A stretch of 26,969 nucleotides of DNA from an uncultured Collinsella sp. (GTDB lineage: Bacteria > Actinomycetota > Coriobacteriia > Coriobacteriales > Coriobacteriaceae), in assembly GCA_902478365.1 (NCBI GenBank), contig CABSKX010000030.1:1-26969 (forward strand). The letters run 5' to 3'. Positions within the stretch are counted from its first letter, which is position 1; each line of letters starts with the position of its first letter. Positions 9,301 through 17,475 of this stretch are shown here, in pieces. Position numbers and translations under genes: made by a program. The notes under the pieces were generated by a model, which saw only the letters and a list, made by a program, of their open reading frames with translations, was not told where the DNA came from and made no database searches.

Positions 9301-9936
9301 CGTGCAACTGAGTGCCTCGATAACGTCGTCGGAGTTAAAGTCGTAGTCCTCGCGGCCATCGATCCAGGGGCTATGATTAATCTCTTCGAATGCGGCACGG
9401 AATTCCTGAGTTTTACCGGCGTCGTCAATACGACGCTCCAGGCGAGCGAGCTTAAAATCTGCACCGTAGAACCCACGGCTCTCGTAATACATCTTGGCAA
9501 AAATGCGCGCAACCGCGCTGCCATCCTTATTGAGCGGGCTTTTGATGCCCATATTAAAGAGGATAGCGTCGGTCGTCACGCCCGCCGCGCGCTTTGCTTT
9601 GTCGGCAAGTTCGTCATCTTCAAAACGCGGGGCAATATACTCAATCGCAGTTTTACCCGCCGCCTCACGGTTTGTGAACAGGTAGCTAAGCATCTTGAGG
9701 AAATGGGATTTACCCGAGCCAAACGAACCGCTGATCCACACGCCAACTTTGTCCGTCGGAGCATCGAGGGCCCGAACATACACATCGAAAAGCGTCTTGA
9801 AATGGCGGCGAAGCTCGTCGGTCACAACATATTCGCTCAGCTCTTGCCTGACACTGCCGTCATCCTCCTGATCGACCTTAATAACACCGTTAATGTTTCG
9901 GTCGATATCGTGCTCAAACATATCTTTAATCTTCAT
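6346..9936 (-). CDS. brxC: BrxC, BREX-1 P-loop ATPase
   Basis: 1,196 residues, the usual length for BrxC. The N terminus carries a clear Walker A, GSFGSGKS (70-77), in the context VWISGSFGSGKSHFLKML that is characteristic of BrxC/PglY-type ATPases. A Walker B-like MIFMADE lies at about 258-264. Long charged helical stretches in the second half (about 870-1,090) probably form coiled coil. The C terminus has a proline-rich linker and ends with an arginine/leucine-rich helix. BrxC is a core part of BREX, thought to form an ATPase complex with BrxB, PglZ and PglX. The gene starts 30 bases after brxB and ends nine bases before pglX. No frameshift is seen, so this component looks functional. Confidence 0.95.
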   Translation of the reverse strand: MKIKDMFEHDIDRNINGVIKVDQEDDGSVRQELSEYVVTDELRRHFKTLFDVYVRALDAPTDKVGVWISGSFGSGKSHFLKMLSYLFTNREAAGKTAIEYIAPRFEDDELADKAKRAAGVTTDAILFNMGIKSPLNKDGSAVARIFAKMYYESRGFYGADFKLARLERRIDDAGKTQEFRAAFEEINHSPWIDGREDYDFNSDDVIEALSCTGVMSKDEAERWYEKTESNDFSIDQLTDDIAKYTKRREQECGGPYRMIFMADEMSQFIASDTELMLNLQSIVEALGTKCGGRVWVMVTGQQAIDQITKVKGSDFSKIQDRFNTRLSLSSSCADEVIRRRILAKNQDANDLLKAEYQERSAVLNNLYSFKDAAADLIGYEGAEDFASTYPFADYQFKLIQKIMDELRNHGASGKNSSSAERSMLSGFQDSARCIEDKDQNALVPLWRFYNTISTSLEDYHRRVVLRAADAAQKGQGLEECDIPVLKLLFLILYVDKDMPANVENLITLMTDDVRTDRIVVREQISQSLERLVRQNYVARNGETYKYLTDEEQEIAQQISRVQPDATKITSKAAQIMFRQVFENAKVSVGKNVFDVEEYLDDTRYNSASGLALRVISGVDGTPIPSREDLLLSSSRGEAIVVLDSQQDYYDCLYQSACIEQYLNSRQADNRSEVVASILRGKQEERVALDKRTEDLMRQAVLHGTFYVYGSEYSPVKSASAKNMIEDCVRQLVSVTYNKLSLIDKNYDSDMQIKQILTAYTPAMNGQEPNAGAIEAVMRLLEARAAQHMQVTMAELLETYHAKPYGWAEIDIAAVVATLLAQKRARLLCAGQAIDLRDSKILDYLRKAAKARQAVVEARQQLSRAAISKARQAVEELSGNHTLPLEEDSLAEACRAALEKRRDSLASFLSVEYQRNPGYPGYKEVVDAKNLIEGLLQSGRDAVDLIMAIAGKEGELGDAAEDLEDIDEFFGSKVAVFDSACEIFKRMESERDYFEADSETLDALSVIGGAVKQPSLSLQFQKLSEANLQVRAAYKELLDQKRIAMLNSVEERYGDIEAYAQNKGVALARIGESHSARKDEVHNAATLTALDAVPVKLDRAQTTLYKMIDDAYEEANRPKPANTSVTVTTDHSGVTAPGLTNEPQSAPAPRRRVKSVSRSMVFRPLELSSQQQIDEYLDAARKELLRRLEGNDAIRLG

Positions 9937-9966
9937 GGGAATGCCTTTCGATGACCGGAAACGTTT

Positions 9967-10581
9967 TTAGAGTTGGTTAAACGCGCGATAGTAGTTGCCG
10001 TCGGCAATCGTGCCAAACAGCTTTAACTGCTGCCCGTCATAGGTGCCGGGGTAAAACAAAACGACGGGGATATCGGAAAATACCGGTTGAATGGACTCGA
10101 GAATGATGTGGGCACGCATGAACGGGTAAATCTTGCCAACGCCCGTGATAATCAGGACGTCGCGCCCGCGTTTTGGCTCGCCGTATCTCTCGATAAAGCT
10201 GTCGTGAATGAACTCGAGGTACTTCTCGGATCCCACTCGGCTCTGCATGCGTTGCAAGAAGTGATCGCTACCTCGTTTTTCCTCAAGGGCGCTCATCTTT
10301 TCTAAGATGCCGCGTTTTTCGCAAATGCCGACAAACACGCTCCACAGATCGAACGAAACAATGTTAGGGGCATCGTTTTTTGCCTGGCGCTCGTGTGAGC
10401 TATCATCCACTAGCTGCTGAGTCAGGGCGCGCACCTGGTCCTCTTGCCTAGCTGCATATGAATAGATGTAGAGTGGAACCTCGCCACCCAAGCCGCGACA
10501 ATTCAAAAACTCGGGGTCGTGGAACTTGGAACGAATGAGCTCAAAGCTCATATCAATTGAAGGCAACTCGGTTGCTGTCAT
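9967..10581 (-). CDS. brxB: BrxB (DUF1788), BREX core protein
   Basis: 204 residues, standard length for BrxB. It has the features expected of DUF1788: an N-terminal SFELIRSKFHDPEFL, YIYSYAARQEDQV, and a conserved C-terminal half with VLIITGVGKIYPFMRAH and VVLFYPGTYDGQQLKLFG. It lies between brxA and brxC with gaps of 9 and 30 bases, in a single operon. BrxB is required for BREX defence and is thought to bridge BrxC and PglZ. No catalytic residues are known for the family. Confidence 0.93.
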   Translation of the reverse strand: MTATELPSIDMSFELIRSKFHDPEFLNCRGLGGEVPLYIYSYAARQEDQVRALTQQLVDDSSHERQAKNDAPNIVSFDLWSVFVGICEKRGILEKMSALEEKRGSDHFLQRMQSRVGSEKYLEFIHDSFIERYGEPKRGRDVLIITGVGKIYPFMRAHIILESIQPVFSDIPVVLFYPGTYDGQQLKLFGTIADGNYYRAFNQL

Positions 10582-10590
10582 CTCGCACCC

Positions 10591-11214
10591 CTATTCCGTT
10601 ATGCCAAAGGCAGGTAGAACCGCCGCATCGTCGTTGGCCCGAACGCAACGCTCGAGCTCAAAATCGAGCAATGGCGGACGAAGGGCTTCAGTTTTGCGGC
10701 TATACAATCCAGCACCCTCTATACAGTTGACGAGGACCTGGCGCACTTTATTGCACGTAGCATCCGACCACGTTGCAACGCGATCGTCCTGCGCGCGAAG
10801 CCCTTCGATAAACGTAACGATCTCCGATTTTCGAAGCGAGAGATCAAAAAGACTGAACTTAGGGGCAATCACGCACGTCATAAAGTCCCAGACAACTCGG
10901 TTGTCACACATCATTGCATACAGGTTGACCTGCGCAAGCTGTTCGAGCGAGCCATGCGCAGCAAGATTAATCAGGCTCGCGCGCACGCCTTCGTCTTCGC
11001 CAAGAGCCAACAACCGGCGGCAGCAAGCACGGGCGATAGACTTTTGCTCACGCTCAGTAGGATATTGAAAGAGATTTTGGGCGGTAACCTTTTCAATTAT
11101 CTCTTTCGTATCAGAAAAGTTCTCGTCCACCATGAGGCGCGCAACGACACGCGTCTCATTAACAAGCCACTGTTCACGTGTCATAGAACCACGATAGGTG
11201 GTGGGCATGCTCAT
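10591..11214 (-). CDS. brxA: BrxA (DUF1819), first gene of the BREX operon
   Basis: 207 residues, typical for DUF1819/BrxA, a small all-helical protein that binds DNA and has a NusB-like fold in known members. Recognisable stretches are NLFQYPTEREQKSIARACCRRLLAL and VVWDFMTCVIAPKF. ATG at 11214 has an AGAGG motif about eight bases upstream; ATG at 11208 is a second option. It is the leader gene of brxABC-pglX on the minus strand and its 5' region holds a perfect inverted repeat (11233-11256). Nine bases separate its stop from brxB. Confidence 0.92.
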   Translation of the reverse strand: MSMPTTYRGSMTREQWLVNETRVVARLMVDENFSDTKEIIEKVTAQNLFQYPTEREQKSIARACCRRLLALGEDEGVRASLINLAAHGSLEQLAQVNLYAMMCDNRVVWDFMTCVIAPKFSLFDLSLRKSEIVTFIEGLRAQDDRVATWSDATCNKVRQVLVNCIEGAGLYSRKTEALRPPLLDFELERCVRANDDAAVLPAFGITE

Positions 11215-11232
11215 GTCGTTCAGCCTCTCGAC

Positions 11233-11265
11233 GAATCAAATAGGTACATTTGATTCATACGACAA
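11233..11265 (-). promoter_or_regulatory. Putative BREX promoter with overlapping palindromic operator
   Basis: GAATCAAAT (11233-11241) and ATTTGATTC (11248-11256) are perfect inverted repeats with a 6-bp spacer, 19 bases upstream of the brxA start. On the minus strand a TTGTCG (11265-11260) and TATTTG (11242-11237) are 17 bases apart and could be -35 and -10 boxes, although the -10 is weak. The dyad would cover the -10 and the promoter spacer, which fits a repressor site. Candidate regulators in the locus are the double-wHTH protein and the HTH protein. The palindrome is certain; promoter and function are inferred. Confidence 0.5.
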
Positions 11266-11284
11266 AACGCTTCACATCCATTGA

Positions 11285-11309
11285 GCAACATTTTGTTGCA
11301 CAACATTTT
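11285..11309. repeat. Small inverted repeat plus CAACATTTT direct repeat in the brxA-serC intergenic region
   Basis: GCAACA (11285-11290) and TGTTGC (11294-11299) form a dyad around TTT. CAACATTTT occurs at 11286-11294 and again at 11301-11309, a 15-bp period. The arrangement is typical of a regulator binding region between divergent genes (brxA to the left, serC to the right), but no protein can be assigned. Confidence 0.4.
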
Positions 11310-11325
11310 AGCTGCGAAAACTCTC

Positions 11326-11358
11326 TGAACGGTAAAAATATTCTGTGAACGGCAAAAA
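11326..11358. repeat. Direct repeat TGAACGG[T/C]AAAAA, 20-bp period
   Basis: TGAACGGTAAAAA (11326-11338) and TGAACGGCAAAAA (11346-11358) are separated by exactly 20 bp, about two helical turns, upstream of serC. The rest of the interval to serC (11359-11609) shows a small ACGGC/GCCGT hairpin at 11386-11399 and an isolated TAAAGT that could be a -10, but no gene I can support. Similar GAACGGTAAA and GACGGCAAA words occur at 15410-15446. Confidence 0.35.
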
Positions 11359-11609
11359 GAGGATCTGGTTTATTGCGGTTCCCGAACGGCATAAGCCGTA
11401 GGCAAACAATATGCTCCAAGAGGACTTGATGTCATCCCGTGAAGCTTGGGGCGGCAGCGAATACGAGCCCCGAGCCAAGCCTCTCCCCATGTAACCATCC
11501 TGTAAATCATAGCGGCGCAGTCGAGTTTTACCGTGATGCGGTCGCGCCTGGCGCTCCACTGTGCTAAAGTATCCCGAACGTTCAAACGACTACGAGGGGG
11601 AACTAGAAG

Positions 11610-12734
<1,125 letters not shown>

Positions 12735-12806
12735 CCCGCAACCCGCGGGCCGACCAGCCACCTCAGACCACCCTGTTTAGATCAAAACCTGCTAAGGAGT
12801 TTTTCC

Positions 12807-13970
12807 ATGCGTAAGATTAAGACCATCGACGACATCACTAAAGACGGCAAAGTCGAGTTTGGCGAGGGCTACGAGTTTGTAAGCACCGCCGAGGAGGCCG
12901 ACGCGATCCTGATGCGCTCGACCGACCTGCACGGCTACGAGCTGCCCGAGGGCATCCGCGCCATCGCCCGCTGCGGCGCCGGTGTCAACAACATCCCCGT
13001 CGAGGAGTACGCCAAGAAAGGCGTCGTCGTCTTTAACTCCCCCGGCGCCAACAGCAACGCCGTCAAGGAGCTCGTCCTGGGCATGCTGGTGCTCTCGAGC
13101 CGCGGCGTAGTGCAGTCGATGAACTGGGTGCGCGACAACGCCGACGACCCCGAGATCCAGGTCGACGCCGAGAAGGCCAAGAAGGCCTTTGTGGGCCGCG
13201 AGCTCAAGGGCAAGCGCATCGGCGTCATCGGTCTGGGCAACGTGGGCTCCAAGGTCGCCAACGCCTGCATCGATCTGGGCATGGACGTTTACGGCTACGA
13301 TCCGTTCATTTCCGTTGAGCACGCGTGGGTACTGAGCCGCGAGGTGCAGCGCGTAGGCACGCTCGAGGACCTGTGCCGCGGCTGCGACTACCTCACCGTA
13401 CACGTGCCCAGCAAGGCAGACACCATCGGCATGATCAGCACCGAGCAGATTAACCTGCTGGCACCGGGCGCCGTGCTCATCAACTACGCGCGCGAAACCA
13501 TCATTGACGAGGACGCCGTCGACGCAGCCCTGCGCGAGGGCAAGCTGAGCTGGTTTAGCTGCGACTTTGCCACGCCCAAGACCGTCAAGATGCCCAACAC
13601 GTTTATCACCACGCACTCGGGTGCCGGCACTGGCGAGGCCGAGGCCAACTGCGCCGATATGGCCATCAGCGAGCTCAAGGATTACCTGGAGAACGGCAAC
13701 ATCGCGCACAGCGTCAACTGCCCCGCCTGCAGCAGGGGCAAGGCGCGCGCCGCTAGCCGCATCGCCTGCTTGCACGCCAACGTGCCCAACATGATCGGCC
13801 AGATCACGGCCATCCTGGCCAAGGACAACGCCAACGTACAGCGCATGACCAACGAGTCCGCTGGCGAGAACGCCTACACTATGTTCGACACCGACGAGCA
13901 CCTGGACGGCAGCACCATCGAGGCGCTCAAGCAGATTCCGTCGATGTATCGCGTGCGCGTGATCAAATAG
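12807..13970 (+). CDS. serA: D-3-phosphoglycerate dehydrogenase SerA (short, ACT-domain form)
   Basis: 387 residues. It oxidises 3-phosphoglycerate to 3-phosphohydroxypyruvate, the substrate of the upstream SerC. The NAD-binding loop is GLGNVG (142-147), the substrate arginine is R229 in NYARETIID, and H270 is the catalytic histidine in TTHSGAGTGEA. A C-terminal ACT domain (about 316-387) suggests serine feedback control. The position that holds the catalytic glutamate in E. coli SerA (29 residues after the arginine) is occupied here by K258 in CDFATPK; see findings. AAGGAG precedes ATG 12807 with good spacing. The 72-base gap from serC holds a small GCCCGC/GCGGGC hairpin (12734-12750) without a U tract. 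Confidence 0.93.
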   Translation: MRKIKTIDDITKDGKVEFGEGYEFVSTAEEADAILMRSTDLHGYELPEGIRAIARCGAGVNNIPVEEYAKKGVVVFNSPGANSNAVKELVLGMLVLSSRGVVQSMNWVRDNADDPEIQVDAEKAKKAFVGRELKGKRIGVIGLGNVGSKVANACIDLGMDVYGYDPFISVEHAWVLSREVQRVGTLEDLCRGCDYLTVHVPSKADTIGMISTEQINLLAPGAVLINYARETIIDEDAVDAALREGKLSWFSCDFATPKTVKMPNTFITTHSGAGTGEAEANCADMAISELKDYLENGNIAHSVNCPACSRGKARAASRIACLHANVPNMIGQITAILAKDNANVQRMTNESAGENAYTMFDTDEHLDGSTIEALKQIPSMYRVRVIK

Positions 13971-14010
13971 CGCCGGCACCAAGCCTGTTAGGCAGACCAT
14001 GAAGCCCATT

Positions 14011-14046
14011 CGGCCCCCGTTTTCGCGAAACGGGGGCCGATTTCGT
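14011..14046 (+). terminator. Rho-independent terminator of serC-serA
   Basis: A perfect 12-bp GC-rich stem (14011-14022 with 14028-14039) and a five-base TCGCG loop are followed by ATTTCGTT. It lies 41 bases after the serA stop on the same strand. Confidence 0.88.
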
Positions 14047-14064
14047 TGCTCCGGCTGGTTTGGT

Positions 14065-14239
14065 AAATGCTACCAAGAAGAAGTTTTTTCGGATAATCGA
14101 CAGTCATGTCCAAATCACTGAGCGCACCTGCTTTGATAAACAGATTTATCAGGGGCTTTAGTAGGTAAAAATCGATCTCTATATACCACATCCAAGTTGA
14201 CTGTCTATTTTCCGAAACAACTTGTTCTGGATAGCATTT
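14065..14239. mobile_element. MITE-like element or large imperfect hairpin, 42-bp inverted ends
   Basis: Bases 14065-14106 and 14198-14239 are inverted copies that agree at 36 of 42 positions. The conserved parts are AAATGCTA at the outer ends, AAGTT..TTTCGGA in the middle, and GACAGTCA at the inner ends. The 91-bp core is A/T-rich, unlike the flanking genes, and contains a smaller TGATAAA/TTTATCA hairpin (14134-14151). No convincing coding sequence lies inside. This is the form of a non-autonomous miniature transposable element, but no target-site duplication is clear. It could instead act as a large RNA hairpin. It occupies most of the gap between the serA terminator and the next gene. Confidence 0.5.
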
Positions 14240-14319
14240 TTAAAGCCCTTCCAAGGCGAAACTGAAGCCTTTTTTGCGCCCAAAACTCTAGCTCGCGCGA
14301 CCGTTTTCCACCCGCACGA

Positions 14320-15369
14320 CTACATTCCCGACCAATCGATAAATATCTCCTCACGAAGCCGGCGTTCGAGCTGCTGCTGCCGCGGCGTCTTGTCTTTCAA
14401 CGGCGCATCGAGATAGGACATGATGAGCTCCATCACCACGCGGAAGGCATCGGGGTCGGCCAGCTGGCCATAGGTCATCAGAACGACGGGATACCCCATC
14501 GCTTGCAAGGCCGTCGTTCGGTCGGAGTCAGAGATCTTGGATTCTATGGATCCGTGTATGGCTTTACCCTGGCATTCAACCAGACACTCCCGGCTGCCGT
14601 CCCTATTTGCCAGTAGGATATCGGCATAGCGCCTATTAAGCCCCGAAATCAGGCGGGCGCCGCGCGTCATACGAATCTCGACGTTATTGGTAAGGCGCAG
14701 CCCTTCGCCGCCGCGCAACCTCGTAAGGCCAAACAGCATCGAAGCCTGGACCTCGAGCGGCGATGCCGCCACCCCCGTAATGCATTTCGCGGCTCGTATG
14801 AACGATTTAGCGCCGCGGAGCCCCCGGATCTTATCGACGAACTCTGCAAGCTCAGAGAGCTCGATCAAGGGCGGTCGTTTCCACAAGTCCGTTGGATTCC
14901 CCGAGACGTCCTTTACGTTTTCCCAGCCCGACCGTGCGTCACCCCACCGGCCCCCATATGCCTGCACAAGTGCCGACTTTACCTGAGGCGCAATCTTGCA
15001 CACGGCAAAGGTGCCGCACATCTCATACATGCACATGATTAGACGCTCGTTTGAGACCGAGGAAGCCAGGGTCAACAGGGTAAAGAGCGGGGACGCGACA
15101 TCGAGGCCAAACTCTGTCTGCCGCACGGAGTCAAACGGCCTCTCCCCGTTCCAAACATGCCTGACAATGCGACCGCCCTTACGTCCGCAGCTGCCCTGCG
15201 CCAAAACATGCAACGGAGCGCCCAGGAAATGCGTGACGAGCGGATGCTCGCAAAGGCGCTCCCTGCGCGGATCGTCCGCAGAATCGGGCAGGTCCGGCAT
15301 TATCGCCAAAACCTGTGGAGGTATACGGTGATACCGAAAGGCAGATATGTCGCACAGTATGTCGTCCAT
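14320..15369 (-). CDS. Coriobacteriia hypothetical protein with PD-(D/E)XK nuclease-like C-terminal domain
   Basis: 349 residues. The C-terminal half (about 215-325) has the layout of a Vsr/DUF559-type nuclease fold: RYADILLANRDGS (acidic residue), VECQGKAIHG (E-x-Q..H), then DSDRTTALQAMGYPVVLMTYGQL, as in the D..R...L...G..V pattern of that fold. The N-terminal part (about 1-150) has no domain I can name, though AbiEi-like antitoxins of this lineage start in a similar way. A clear paralogue is encoded at 23691-24899; the shared blocks include YEMCGTFAV against FEICGSYAL and RGAKSFIRAAKCITG...SPLE against RGSNKALKALSYVRG...SPLE. Its role is unknown; a nuclease or defence function is plausible. 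ATG 15369 has only a weak RBS. GAACGGTAAA-like words lie upstream. Confidence 0.75.
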   Translation of the reverse strand: MDDILCDISAFRYHRIPPQVLAIMPDLPDSADDPRRERLCEHPLVTHFLGAPLHVLAQGSCGRKGGRIVRHVWNGERPFDSVRQTEFGLDVASPLFTLLTLASSVSNERLIMCMYEMCGTFAVCKIAPQVKSALVQAYGGRWGDARSGWENVKDVSGNPTDLWKRPPLIELSELAEFVDKIRGLRGAKSFIRAAKCITGVAASPLEVQASMLFGLTRLRGGEGLRLTNNVEIRMTRGARLISGLNRRYADILLANRDGSRECLVECQGKAIHGSIESKISDSDRTTALQAMGYPVVLMTYGQLADPDAFRVVMELIMSYLDAPLKDKTPRQQQLERRLREEIFIDWSGM

Positions 15370-15523
15370 AACGGCTACTTACCCACTGCATCGTCTGTGA
15401 ACCCGCTCGGACGGCAAACGCGCCAGCTCGGCCTGCGAACGGTAAATACTGTTACGCGCACGTCACGGATCTCTCGGGAGGCTTACAATCGGTTTTGAAA
15501 GCAAACTGATTGTGAGGTTGCAT

Positions 15524-16744
15524 ATGGTTGACAAGGACTTTGCCTGGCGGCTTGCGCAGGAGCTTTTGCGGATCGACAGCTCAGACCCGGGCGCGTATGA
15601 GGGCGAGATTGAGCACTTCATTAAGAGGCTCATTGAGCAGCAGCTGGCGCAGCTTGATAGTCCTGCGCTCGATGCCGTGCAGATTGAGGAGCTCGAAGTA
15701 CTCCCCGGACGCCGCAACCTTATGGTCACCGTGCCCGGTTTGAGCGACGAGCCACGGCTCGTCTACATCTGCCACATGGATACCGTCACCTTGGGCGACG
15801 GCTGGAACGCAGGCATTCCGCCGCTCGGAGCAATCGTGCGTGACGATAAACTCTATGGCCGCGGTGCCTGCGATATGAAGGGTGGCCTGGCCTGCGCCAT
15901 TGCCGCACTGGTCCATACGCTCGAGCGCGTGGCGGCGGATGGCGCGCTGCCCCGCCGCGGCTTTTCGCTCATCTGCTCGGTCGACGAGGAAGACTTTATG
16001 CGCGGCTCCGAGGCGGCCATCGATACCGGCTGGGTCGGCTCGCGCGAATGGGTGCTGGATACCGAGCCCACCGACGGACAGATTCAGGTGGCGCACAAGG
16101 GACGCACGTGGTTCGAAATCGAGATGACCGGCGTCACGGCGCATGCGAGCCAGCCTTGGAAGGGCGCAGACGCCGTCGCCGCCATGTCCGAGGTCGTGTG
16201 TGCGCTGCGCCATGCGTTCGCGGCGCTGCCCGTACATGATGAGCTGGGACCTTCGACCGTCACATTTGGTCAGATTGAGGGTGGCTATCGCCCCTATGTC
16301 GTGCCCGACCACGCCAAGGTCTGGGTCGATATGCGCCTGACGCCGCCGACCGACACGGCCGCCGCGATCAACCTGGTCGAGCGGGCCATTGTCGCTGCTG
16401 AGGCTGCGGTTCCCGGTTGCCATGGCAGCTACACCGTGACAGGCGACCGCCCCGCCATCGAGCGCGACCCAGGCTCTCCTCTTCTAGCCGCGCTCAAGCG
16501 TGCCGCCGATGACGTGACGGACGCGGACACGACCGTCGGCTTCTTTACCGGCTACACCGACACTGCCGTCATTGCCGGCAAGACAGGTAACCGAAATTGC
16601 ATGAGCTACGGCCCCGGCTCGCTCGCACTCGCCCACAAGCCCAACGAGTATGTGCCCCACGCCGACATCGTTCGCTGCCAGAGCGTGCTCATCGCGCTTG
16701 CCGACAACACGCTCTGGAACGCAAACGGCCAAGTTGGGGCATAA
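15524..16744 (+). CDS. M20 family metallopeptidase (ArgE/DapE/ACY1/CPG2-like)
   Basis: 406 residues from ATG 15524, chosen because GTGAGG lies six bases upstream; a GTG at 15512 would overlap that site. M20 enzymes use two zinc ions to hydrolyse peptide or N-acyl amide bonds in the cytoplasm. Visible ligand motifs are ICHMDTV (H84, D86), GRGACDMKGG (D117), SVDEEDF (general-base and ligand glutamates about 154-155), LDTEP (D178), and a late histidine in LALAHKPNEYVP. The central dimerisation domain contains VTAHASQPWKG. The last part, GFFTGYTDTAVIAGKTGN, resembles YgeY/ArgE-type members. Exact substrate cannot be told. It is followed 39 bases later by the DUF1015 gene. Confidence 0.9.
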   Translation: MVDKDFAWRLAQELLRIDSSDPGAYEGEIEHFIKRLIEQQLAQLDSPALDAVQIEELEVLPGRRNLMVTVPGLSDEPRLVYICHMDTVTLGDGWNAGIPPLGAIVRDDKLYGRGACDMKGGLACAIAALVHTLERVAADGALPRRGFSLICSVDEEDFMRGSEAAIDTGWVGSREWVLDTEPTDGQIQVAHKGRTWFEIEMTGVTAHASQPWKGADAVAAMSEVVCALRHAFAALPVHDELGPSTVTFGQIEGGYRPYVVPDHAKVWVDMRLTPPTDTAAAINLVERAIVAAEAAVPGCHGSYTVTGDRPAIERDPGSPLLAALKRAADDVTDADTTVGFFTGYTDTAVIAGKTGNRNCMSYGPGSLALAHKPNEYVPHADIVRCQSVLIALADNTLWNANGQVGA

Positions 16745-16783
16745 TAAGCCGCGAACAAACCGACTCGCGCGTTAGGACCGTCC

Positions 16784-17473
16784 ATGAAAGCTCTTCCGTT
16801 TCCCTGCATCCGCCCGGCTCAGGACCGCGTGCTCGAAGCGCTGCCGCAGATGGGTGGTATCCTGAGCGGCAACGACGCCCTGCGCGGCGCCATCGCCGAC
16901 GGCCCGATGCTCAAGGATCCAGGCGCGGCGTATTACGTATACGAATGCTCGGGCGAGCCGGGTCGCGTGACGGGTGTCGTGGCGATTTGCCCGGTTAGCG
17001 TGCTGACGGGCAGCGACGAGGCTGCCGCCGAGAACGTCGACGCACTCGCCGCTGCGCACGCGATCGCCGACCTCAAGGTGCAGCCGCGCCCCGTGTCGCT
17101 CGCCTACGAGGCCTCACCCGTCATGGATATCATCCTCGGCGCCGCCAAAGAGGGTGCTTCGCTCTATGCCGTCACCGACCCCGCCGGCATTACGCACCGT
17201 GTGTGGGAGGTCAAGCGCGAGGACGCCGTCGGGGCCATCCGCGCTATGCTCGACCAAGCACCGGAGCCGACGCCGGCAGACGACCCCGCCTACGCCGCCG
17301 CTCTGACCGGGGCTTCGCAGCTGCTGGCCGATGAGGCCCGCAGCGCTGGCACTTATACAGGCAAAGAGCCGTTCAACTTCGCCGTCGCCGTGCTGTTCCC
17401 CGCCGCGCAGGTCGCCGGCGGCGCACCGCAGGTTCCGACGGGTTTGCTCACCCACCAGATCGCACGGTTCTAA
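16784..17473 (+). CDS. Shortened DUF1015-family protein
   Basis: 229 residues against about 400 for usual DUF1015 proteins. Family features remain: YYVYECSGEPGRVTGVVAICPVS, ENVDALAAAHAIADLKVQPRPVSLAYEA, and LYAVTDPAGITHRVWEV. The N-terminal RPAxxxA..PPYD-type start is reduced to IRPAQDRVLEALPQM, and several blocks are missing. The C terminus, EPFNFAVAVLFPAAQVAG, keeps the family position but not its usual ending. DUF1015 genes are often found beside serC and serA in Firmicutes and Actinomycetota, which matches this location although an M20 gene and a minus-strand gene intervene. Function is unknown. It ends two bases before the stop of the converging phosphatase gene. Confidence 0.72.
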   Translation: MKALPFPCIRPAQDRVLEALPQMGGILSGNDALRGAIADGPMLKDPGAAYYVYECSGEPGRVTGVVAICPVSVLTGSDEAAAENVDALAAAHAIADLKVQPRPVSLAYEASPVMDIILGAAKEGASLYAVTDPAGITHRVWEVKREDAVGAIRAMLDQAPEPTPADDPAYAAALTGASQLLADEARSAGTYTGKEPFNFAVAVLFPAAQVAGGAPQVPTGLLTHQIARF

Positions 17474-17475
17474 CG

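Noticed and set aside
12792..14009. 405-codon ORF on the minus strand antisense to serA
   Set aside because: It mirrors the high-GC codon pattern of serA, is rich in V, A, G, H and D and has no domain; serA on the other strand is certain.
13988..14191. 67-codon minus-strand ORF across the serA terminator
   Set aside because: It runs through the terminator stem and half of the inverted-repeat element, so its coding potential is likely accidental.
15581..16423. 280-codon minus-strand ORF over the M20 gene
   Set aside because: Antisense shadow of a well-supported peptidase gene, no family features.
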